Shown here piece by piece: positions 24,222-29,764 of a stretch of 29,764 nt of DNA. The stretch comes from Planctomycetales bacterium (lineage in GTDB: Bacteria > Planctomycetota > Planctomycetia > Pirellulales > Thermoguttaceae): positions 1 to 29,764 of the forward strand of contig SKOZ01000095.1 of assembly GCA_007119795.1 (NCBI GenBank). The letters run 5' to 3'. The position numbers and the translations under genes were made by a program. Within the stretch, counting starts at the first letter, position 1. Each line of letters begins with the position of its first letter. The notes beneath the pieces were generated by a model, which made no database searches, was not told the DNA's origin, and saw only the letters and a program-made list of their open reading frames with translations.

Positions 24222-25724
24222 TCAGAAGACGAGCGCGATCCACCAGATGTAGAGGTTGGACATGGCGTCGATCGAATCCCAGACGCGCCGGCAGACGGCT
24301 TCGTCGCCTCGGACCGACGGCCGGCTGTCGCGCACGAAATCCCAGGGAAGGCAGGTGCCCGGTGGCCGCGCGCCCACCGCATCGATGCCTGGCAGCAGGG
24401 GGGCGCCTTCCAGGGCAACTCCAGATAGCGCGCGCGGCTCCGGCGCAACGGCGTGGCCCTGCGAGTAGACGCCGTATTCCCGGCCCGCCTCGGTCAGGGC
24501 GCGGATGTTCTCCACCCGGGCGTCGTTCTGGATGATGGCGCTGGCATCGAGGATGTATCCGCCGTCGCGAGCCACCCCTTCGATGACCCGCCGACAATAG
24601 TTGCGGACCTCCGCGGGCGGACGAAAGCCCAGGAGGAAATTGGGAATTCCCCCGCTGAGGCAGAACTTCTCTCCCAGGACCTTGTGGGCCTGGAAGATGT
24701 CGCCCTGATCGACGTGGTAGACGATGCTCCGCTCGGGCAACTCCGCAAAGGCTTGCAAGTGGTGGTCCCAGTCTCCCTCGGCGTAGAAGAGCGTCTGGTG
24801 GCCGTGGGCCCAGAGGGTTTCCACAATGGGCCGGAGCGTGGGCCAGTAGATTTCGTTGAAGTGCTGGAAGGAGATGAAGGGGACGCAGCCGCGGTGCATC
24901 CAGAAGCCGACGGGGACCTGGCGGGAGGGATCCGCGGTGGCCAGGGCGAAGTGGGCCAGGTGCGGCATGAGCGCCTCGCAGGCAGCACGCACCTGCCCGG
25001 GGCGCTCGAAGAGATCGTCGACGAGACCCAGGTAGCCACGGAGCTTATCGGCGATGAAGTCCAGCGGCGCGCGGAGCATGCCGGCGATGGCGGGCACCAC
25101 GCCGATTTCGGTTCGCAGCCGCTGCTCCTGCTCGCCCCAGGCGGCCAGGAATCGCATCAGCGCCATGGCCCCCTTGACCAGGGAGAGGTTGTGCTCGAAG
25201 GTGACCGGCTCGCCGATGGGGCTCAGCGGCGCGGCAACCCGCGGGAACCAGACGTTGTACAGGTATCCGGTGGGATCTTCGATGAGGGCGTCGTACTCAT
25301 CCGCTTGCATCCAGGCCTGCTCCGGCGGCGGCTCGCGGTACTGATGTCCTACGTCGGCCGGCAGTTCGATCCCGGGTGCCATGTAGTACTTCAGGCCGAT
25401 GGCCTGGGTGGCTCCAGTCCAAGTGGCGAGCATGTTGGGGACCACGGCGTCCCAATCGAAGTCCGCGGCGCACTTGCGGGCTGCGGCGAAGGCATTCTCG
25501 TAGTCGTGGGCCATCTCCTGGCAGGTGAAGCCCGCGTACCGGCCCGTGAACTCGGCGACGAAAGGCCGGATGGGAACCCGGTCCGGCGTGCCGCCGCGCA
25601 TGGCGGCGGCGTAGCGGGCCAGGCGGGTACAGTAGAGCGCCGCGACGTCGGCCGCCGCGTGGGGAGTTGCCGACTCCGCCGGGTGCTGCACCGTGCTGCC
25701 TTCCCCCTGATTTGCAGAATCCAT
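24222..25724 (-). CDS. uroporphyrinogen-decarboxylase-fold protein (UroD/MtaA superfamily), not a haem enzyme
   Basis: This 500-residue protein is about 140 residues longer than true UroD. Superfamily features are TPDRVPIRPFVAEFTG near residue 50, DWDAVVPNMLATWTG, a long central barrel, LSGGIPNFLLGFRPPAEVRN and, near the end, ENIRALTEAGREYG. Where corrinoid-dependent methyltransferases of this fold usually have a Gly-Cys zinc-ligand motif after ILS, this protein reads ILDASAIIQND, so zinc-dependent methyl transfer is doubtful. The C-terminus adds about 70 residues ending in a hydrophobic stretch. AAGGAG precedes the ATG by nine bases. Its place among sugar oxidoreductase genes suggests a carbon-metabolic role; the reaction is unknown. 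Confidence 0.88.
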   Translation of the reverse strand: MDSANQGEGSTVQHPAESATPHAAADVAALYCTRLARYAAAMRGGTPDRVPIRPFVAEFTGRYAGFTCQEMAHDYENAFAAARKCAADFDWDAVVPNMLATWTGATQAIGLKYYMAPGIELPADVGHQYREPPPEQAWMQADEYDALIEDPTGYLYNVWFPRVAAPLSPIGEPVTFEHNLSLVKGAMALMRFLAAWGEQEQRLRTEIGVVPAIAGMLRAPLDFIADKLRGYLGLVDDLFERPGQVRAACEALMPHLAHFALATADPSRQVPVGFWMHRGCVPFISFQHFNEIYWPTLRPIVETLWAHGHQTLFYAEGDWDHHLQAFAELPERSIVYHVDQGDIFQAHKVLGEKFCLSGGIPNFLLGFRPPAEVRNYCRRVIEGVARDGGYILDASAIIQNDARVENIRALTEAGREYGVYSQGHAVAPEPRALSGVALEGAPLLPGIDAVGARPPGTCLPWDFVRDSRPSVRGDEAVCRRVWDSIDAMSNLYIWWIALVF

Positions 25725-25842
25725 TGGACGGCTCCTTGTCGTTGGCACTGTTCGCGTGGAGGGTACGCTGCACGCGCGGCGCGTGAGGATCGCAGGACGC
25801 TCGCTGACCTGGACTGCCCCCTCTTGGTGGTTCCTCCCGGTG

Positions 25843-26751
25843 TCACATGTCCCCGGGGACACGTTGCCGGGCCTCGCTCCACCAGCTCTTCCAGACGGCC
25901 ATGGAGCGGGCGAGGTGCTCGCGGGCGTCGCCGGGGATGCCGTAGCACATCAGCCCCACGGGGCCGCGGTAGCCCGCCTCGCAGAGCGTGGCGAGGAGTG
26001 CCCGGTTGTCGAAGTCGCCTTCGTCGAGGGGGCGGATGAGGCCGTCGGTCCACGTGGTGGCGCCCTGGGTCGCGCCGTTGATGGTCGCGGCGAAGATGCG
26101 GTGGGCATGCTCGCGGAGCAGGGGGCGGTAGTCGCGGTCGCCGTCAATCCTCAACCAGTGGCAGAGGTTGAAGCAGACGCCCACTTGTTCATGACCGGTT
26201 TCCTCGACCACCTCGAGCGTGAAGGGGAGGCCCTCGGCCCAGTCGCCGGTGTGGTGGTAGACGGCGATCCGCAGGCCGTGCTCGGCCGCCGCGTCGCCCA
26301 GCTCCCGGAGAATGCGCAGCGCCGGTTCGCGCCCCCGCGGGTCGGCCGGGGGCAGTCCCTGCAGGAGGACGGCCACAGTAACCGGCCGCCCCTGCAGCTT
26401 CGCCAGGGCTTCCGGCAGTACCGGGTCGTAGGCCGTCTCCTGCGGATCGACGTTCACCACGGTATAGAGCAGGTAGACTTCCAGGCCGGCCTTATCGATG
26501 GCAGCCAGGTTCGCCTCCAAACTGCCGTCGAGCCACAGAGGATAACCGACCCCCTCGAAGCCCAGCTCGGCGAGCATCTCGACCTGCTCCGTGAGCGAGC
26601 GGTCGCGGGCATCGCTGATCTCCATGCAAAAGCCATACAGTGCCGGCCGCCAGTCCGCCGTCTCCCCTGGCGGCACATCGTCCGCCACGGCCACGCGGGC
26701 GCCGAAGAGCAGTACCGTGCACGCAAGCGTGCTACCGATCAGCCGGAACAT
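25843..26751 (-). CDS. secreted sugar phosphate isomerase/epimerase-like TIM-barrel protein
   Basis: This 302-residue protein has a signal peptide (FRLIGSTLACTVLLFGARVA, cleavage likely after VADD or nearby). The mature part follows the xylose-isomerase-like/AP-endonuclease-2 barrel: YGFCMEISDARDRS, LAELGFEGVGYPLWLDG, a strand with IAVYHHTGDW, and GVCFNLCHWLRIDGD, where the usual metal-binding Asp appears as Asn before a His. These barrels isomerise or epimerise sugars and keto-sugars. Export places it beside the Tat-exported Gfo/Idh/MocA enzyme whose gene ends 51 bp upstream. AGGAGG ten bases before the ATG fixes the start. The substrate is not readable from the sequence. Confidence 0.9.
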   Translation of the reverse strand: MFRLIGSTLACTVLLFGARVAVADDVPPGETADWRPALYGFCMEISDARDRSLTEQVEMLAELGFEGVGYPLWLDGSLEANLAAIDKAGLEVYLLYTVVNVDPQETAYDPVLPEALAKLQGRPVTVAVLLQGLPPADPRGREPALRILRELGDAAAEHGLRIAVYHHTGDWAEGLPFTLEVVEETGHEQVGVCFNLCHWLRIDGDRDYRPLLREHAHRIFAATINGATQGATTWTDGLIRPLDEGDFDNRALLATLCEAGYRGPVGLMCYGIPGDAREHLARSMAVWKSWWSEARQRVPGDM

Positions 26752-26802
26752 GGCTCAAATCCTCCTGGTAGGTTCTCAATGCTCCACCGTCATGGGCCGC
26801 GG

Positions 26803-28104
26803 CTAAAAGAACCTGGTGATCCCGGGAATCGGCAGTGGGTAGTTGCCCGTCTCGTCGGGGCGGGTGGGCGGCTCCATGTCGAGCCGCACGTCGTCCACCT
26901 TGGGGCCGAACTCGAAGTCCGCGGCCAGCATCTGCTCCCAGGTGACCGCTTCACCGGTGTAGTTGGCGATCTGGCCCATGATGGCCATGATCGTACTGTC
27001 GATCATCGTGTCGCCGTGGTTGATGGGTTCGCCGGCGCGGATGGCGCCGATGAGAATCTCCTGCTCGGCGGTGTGCTCGCAGTTCCGCGGGCCGGTGTAC
27101 CGCCAGTTCGTCTCCCCCTCGATGCGGCAGGCGGTCCAGTGGCAGACGCCCTTGGTCCCCATGATGATGTCGTCCCAGTTGCCGTAGCAGCCGACGCGGG
27201 TCTGGCAGACGGCGGTCAGCCGCGGGCCGCTGGCGAACTCGTAGATCGCCGTATGGTGGTCGAACATGTCGCCGTAGACCTCGCCGAACGAGCTGGAACG
27301 TCCGCCGAGGCCGAAGCACCAGGTGGGGTTCTCCTCGTGAAGCACCCAGCGCATGCGGTCCAGGTTGTGCACCAGCGACTGGGTGACGTCGTCGCCGGAG
27401 AGCCAGAGGAAGTGATACCAGTTGGCGAACTGGTATTCCAGCTCGCTCCACTGGGGGTTGCGTTCCACCAGCGCATAGGGGCTGCGGAGGAACATCGACT
27501 GGATGGCGACCACGTCACCGATGGCGCCGTCGTGGATCTGCCGGACCTGCTCGATGTAGGGGAGGGAGTAACGGCTTTCGTGTCCGGAGACGACGATGAG
27601 CCCCTTTTCTTCGGCACGCTTGCAGGCCCGCGCCAGGCGGTGGCAGCCGGCCGGGTCGATGGCGTGGGGCTTCTCCACGAAGACGTGTTTGCCCGCCTCG
27701 ATGGCCGCCTCCGTGTAGAAGGGAAAGAACTTCGAGGCGCAGGCGATGAGCACGGCATCGCTGGCCTCGATCACCGCCTGGTAGCCGTCGAGGCCGGAGG
27801 TGCAGGTCTCGTCGGTGGCCACGAACTGGTCGGGGAACTCGTTCTGGAAGTATTCCCGCCGCCCCCGCATGCGGGACTCGAAGACGTCGACCATGCCCGC
27901 GAGCTTCACGTCTTTCCCCTGGGCCAGGGCCTGGGCGGCGGCCCCCGAGCAGCGGCCGCCGCAGCCGATCATGCCGATGCGGATCTCCTCGCGGCCGGCG
28001 GCGTGTGCCGACCGGCTCAAGGAGAGCCCGGTAGCTGCCGCCGCACCGCCGGCGGCTGCCTTGAGGAACTGCCGGCGCGTCGGTACGCCTTTGCTGCGTT
28101 TCAT
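26803..28104 (-). CDS. Tat-exported Gfo/Idh/MocA oxidoreductase
   Basis: This 433-residue protein has the Tat leader [19 protein letters not shown]. The cofactor motif is IRIGMIGCGGRCSGAAAQAL, the EKP motif is VFVEKPHAID, and the helix SLVHNLDRMRWVL carries H-x-x-D. The C-terminal block (GDTMIDSTIMAIMGQIANY, then TWEQMLAADFEF and the Pro-rich end) is shared with the truncated gene at the right edge, so the two are paralogues of one subfamily. GAGGAG seven bases before the ATG sets the start; the GTG at 28110 is too close to it. Gaps of 32 and 51 bp to its neighbours indicate co-transcription. Confidence 0.94.
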   Translation of the reverse strand: MKRSKGVPTRRQFLKAAAGGAAAATGLSLSRSAHAAGREEIRIGMIGCGGRCSGAAAQALAQGKDVKLAGMVDVFESRMRGRREYFQNEFPDQFVATDETCTSGLDGYQAVIEASDAVLIACASKFFPFYTEAAIEAGKHVFVEKPHAIDPAGCHRLARACKRAEEKGLIVVSGHESRYSLPYIEQVRQIHDGAIGDVVAIQSMFLRSPYALVERNPQWSELEYQFANWYHFLWLSGDDVTQSLVHNLDRMRWVLHEENPTWCFGLGGRSSSFGEVYGDMFDHHTAIYEFASGPRLTAVCQTRVGCYGNWDDIIMGTKGVCHWTACRIEGETNWRYTGPRNCEHTAEQEILIGAIRAGEPINHGDTMIDSTIMAIMGQIANYTGEAVTWEQMLAADFEFGPKVDDVRLDMEPPTRPDETGNYPLPIPGITRFF

Positions 28105-28136
28105 AGCCACACTCCTCGTTCGAGAAAGGAGAATCG

Positions 28137-29054
28137 TTAGAGCCCCTCGATATACGCACGGTAGCGGGTGACGGCGTCCTCGTCGCTCAGCCGCGGGGCC
28201 ACCACCAGCCGCGCCCGTGCTGAAGCGGTCTCCCCCGCAGCGATATCCCGGCCGAAGAGGGAGAGGTACAGCGACCGGTGCCCTTCCTCGCTGTATGGCG
28301 TGGAGACGGCGAAGCAGTCTTCCGCCGGGGCCATGACGAGCGCAGTCAGACCGCTGGACTGATCGCGGCGCAGCGCCAGGGGCGCCGCCAGCGCGGGCCG
28401 AATCTCCCAGGCGACCGGGTGGGGCTCGTGCCGCCAGCGGCCGTCGCCGATGACCGCCACGGCGGCCTCGTCGCGGGGAAACATTTGCCAGACGCCCGCC
28501 GACCGCTGGGCCTCGAGGAACCCGGTCTCACCGCCGGGCTCCTGCCGCGCATAGACCCGCGAGGAGGTGAAACCCCCGGCGAAGTACGAGGCCAGGAAGA
28601 GCTCGAAACCGGGAAGCCGTTCCCGCGCTGTGACCGTGGTTGTGACGTCGAGCGTGTCGGCGGCCCTCCAGGCGTAGACCGCCCGCATTTCGAAGGGGCG
28701 GTCCTCGGTTGCCTCCCAATGGATCTCGACGCCGCCGTCCTCCGCGGGCGCCGCCGCGCTGGGCCATTCCCAGGCGGCGTTGCCGAAGCGGCGCTCCGAG
28801 GTGAAGACGCGGTAATGGGAGAGGACGCCGTAGGCGTCCGCGATCGGCGTCTGCGAATCGCTCCAGCGGAGCGGGGCAAGGCCCAGCGAACGCCCGTCGG
28901 GGCGCAGCGTACCCTCCAGGCTGCCGGTGGCGAAGTGCCATGCACCGCCATCTCCGAAGCGAAAGGCCAGTGCCGGCCGCTCCTCACCCCCTGCCGGCTG
29001 TCCGAGGAGCACGACGATCCCAAGCCAACCCAAGAGACATCGCATGCTGGTCAT
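28137..29054 (-). CDS. secreted protein of unknown function in the carbohydrate locus
   Basis: This is a 305-residue protein. A signal peptide is evident (MRCLLGWLGIVVLLGQPAGG). The rest is beta-rich, with alternating hydrophobic residues and many aromatics (FRFGDGGAWHFATGSLEG, FELFLASYFAGGFTSS, SLYLSLFGRDIAAGE). I recognise no named family; the pattern would suit a beta-sandwich or mutarotase-like fold, but that is a guess. GGAG about nine bases before the ATG at 29054 supports the start; a second ATG three codons later is equally possible. It sits 32 bp upstream of the Tat-Gfo/Idh/MocA gene and downstream of its truncated paralogue, so it likely shares their substrate. Confidence 0.78.
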   Translation of the reverse strand: MTSMRCLLGWLGIVVLLGQPAGGEERPALAFRFGDGGAWHFATGSLEGTLRPDGRSLGLAPLRWSDSQTPIADAYGVLSHYRVFTSERRFGNAAWEWPSAAAPAEDGGVEIHWEATEDRPFEMRAVYAWRAADTLDVTTTVTARERLPGFELFLASYFAGGFTSSRVYARQEPGGETGFLEAQRSAGVWQMFPRDEAAVAVIGDGRWRHEPHPVAWEIRPALAAPLALRRDQSSGLTALVMAPAEDCFAVSTPYSEEGHRSLYLSLFGRDIAAGETASARARLVVAPRLSDEDAVTRYRAYIEGL

Positions 29055-29137
29055 CGGAGTCTCTCCGCAGTGTGGAATTTCTTCGGCCGGGCGGCTTTGC
29101 GCACCAATCCGGCCTGCCAAGGGACGTCTCCACAAAC

Positions 29138-29206
29138 GCGGCACCGCACCGAGGCCTGTGCGGCGTACTCTGTGTTTGGTACGCGGCACAGGCCCTGTGC
29201 CGTGCG
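29138..29206 (+). repeat. composite two-hairpin dispersed repeat
   Basis: Module 1 (GCGGCACCGCAC, then GTGCGGCGTACTCT, 29138-29171) is followed by module 2 (GTACGCGGCACAGG, with the perfect stem CGGCACAGG/CCTGTGCCG at 29184-29202). It has the same order and orientation as the copy at 1215-1294. It lies between the unknown secreted protein gene and the partial Gfo/Idh/MocA gene. Confidence 0.65.
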
Positions 29207-29281
29207 TGTTCGAGCCGAACCTGCCAGGAAAGCGGCGGTCAGCCTATCAACCGGCCCCTCCCATGGCCCGTCCACACCTAC

Positions 29282-29314
29282 GCGGCACCGCACAGAGGCC
29301 TGTGCGGCGTACTC
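29282..29314 (+). repeat. dispersed palindromic repeat, module 1 (single copy)
   Basis: GCGGCACCGCACAGAGG is followed by CCTGTGCGGCGTACTCT; the stem CCGCACAG/CTGTGCGG has a 4-nt loop. It abuts the stop codon of the leftward partial gene (29315-29317), so it would form a hairpin directly at the 3' end of that transcript and might act as a terminator or stabiliser. Confidence 0.6.
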
Positions 29315-29764
29315 TCAAACGTTCGACGTCATGCCCGGCACGGCGCAGACGGGGTACACGCCATCGGCGTCGGGCGCCGTGGGGGGGTCCATGTCCCAGG
29401 TACACTCCTCCACTGGCGGCGGCAGCACGTAGTCCGATTCAACGGCCTGCTCCCAGGTAATCTCCTGTCCGCTGTAGCAGGAGAGCTGTCCCATGATGGC
29501 GACCAGGGTGCTGCGGGTCATGTAGTCGCCGCAGTGGATGGGGCTCCCTTCGCGGATCGAGCGGAAGAACTCGCGGTGCTCGTCCAGATAGGGGTTGTTG
29601 CCGGGGCCGGAGTAATTCCAGGCGTTCTCGCCGGTGATGCGACCGGCGAGGGGGTAGGCCGTCCCCTTGCTCCCCATGATGATGCTGGAGTTCTCGTTGT
29701 AGCAGTTGAGCGTGGTGCGGCAGTTGGCGTAGATCCGCGTGCCGTTCTCGTAATGGTAGACGAC
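29315..29764 (-). CDS. Gfo/Idh/MocA family oxidoreductase, C-terminal part, cut by window edge
   Basis: The 149 visible residues are the C-terminal end of a Gfo/Idh/MocA protein; the N-terminal Rossmann domain and any Tat leader lie outside the window. The block GDYMTRSTLVAIMGQLSCY, then TWEQAVESDYVL and WDMDPPTAPDADG, matches the end of the protein encoded at 26803-28104 position by position, so it is a paralogue of the same subfamily. It is the first visible gene of the leftward run, and a repeat hairpin sits directly behind its stop codon, 260 bp before the next gene. That gap makes it uncertain whether it is in the same transcript. Confidence 0.9.
   Translation of the reverse strand, partial: VVYHYENGTRIYANCRTTLNCYNENSSIIMGSKGTAYPLAGRITGENAWNYSGPGNNPYLDEHREFFRSIREGSPIHCGDYMTRSTLVAIMGQLSCYSGQEITWEQAVESDYVLPPPVEECTWDMDPPTAPDADGVYPVCAVPGMTSNV

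Noticed and set aside
25756..28140. 794-codon plus-strand open frame opposite the carbohydrate locus
   Set aside because: Antisense to recognised Gfo/Idh/MocA and isomerase-like genes with Tat and signal peptides; no domain in the antisense text.

Overview
The window reads as chromosomal DNA from a GC-rich planctomycete, probably of the Pirellula-like lineage. The evidence is the combination of a DUF1559 pseudopilin-like protein with its H-x9-DG tail, five Gfo/Idh/MocA oxidoreductases (three of the four complete ones carry Tat leaders), DUF3467 and DUF4129 proteins, a membrane-anchored terpene-cyclase-like toroid protein, a secreted TIM-barrel isomerase/epimerase-like protein and a topoisomerase VI B subunit. 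I see no rRNA, tRNA, transposase, integrase, phage gene or CRISPR array. The order within the phylum and the species cannot be fixed from this sequence alone.

Layout. 1-546 (-): N-terminal part of topoisomerase VI subunit B, running off the left edge. 547-1632: a long non-coding stretch with a good sigma-70-like promoter and palindromic dispersed repeats. 1633-3040 (+): DUF1559 protein and a 57-residue lipoprotein. 3416-5104 (-): membrane-anchored toroid protein. 5595-7388 (+): DUF3467 protein and a cysteine-desulfurase-like PLP enzyme that seems to lack its catalytic cysteine. 7385-8667 (-): TPR and LysM proteins, then a 45-bp tandem repeat. 9034-10893 (+): RluB/RsuA-type pseudouridine synthase and PyrK. 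10908-11408 (-): Tat-targeted aldo/keto reductase lacking its middle. 11771-14112 (+): nucleotidyltransferase-HD protein and an exported lipase-like hydrolase. 14123-15457 (-): Tat-Gfo/Idh/MocA protein, divergent from fumarase C and a second Tat-Gfo/Idh/MocA protein (15760-18573, +). 18660-20573 (-): methyl-accepting chemotaxis protein. 21032-22948 (-): orphan DUF4129 membrane protein. 23085-29764 (-): a same-strand run of six genes that looks like a carbohydrate oxidation locus.

How the genes may work together. The right-hand 6.7 kb is the most coherent unit. It encodes two paralogous Gfo/Idh/MocA oxidoreductases (one with a visible Tat leader, one cut by the window edge), a secreted protein of unknown function, a secreted sugar isomerase/epimerase-like TIM barrel, a cytosolic UroD-family protein and a cytosolic Gfo/Idh/MocA protein, with gaps of 32 to 260 bp. 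Clusters pairing Gfo/Idh/MocA dehydrogenases with AP-endonuclease-2-fold isomerases are known from keto-sugar and glycoside metabolism, so a partly periplasmic sugar oxidation or epimerisation route is the best inference; the substrate is unknown. The left two thirds is a mosaic of single housekeeping and envelope genes. Several convergent pairs end in perfect inverted repeats.

The observations most worth a second look are the cysteine-less NifS-like enzyme, the internally deleted Tat-AKR, the nucleotidyltransferase-HD protein, the carbohydrate locus, the two-hairpin repeat present near both ends of the window, and the chemoreceptor with a long charged helix between two HAMP-like regions. None can be called a proven new system from sequence alone.
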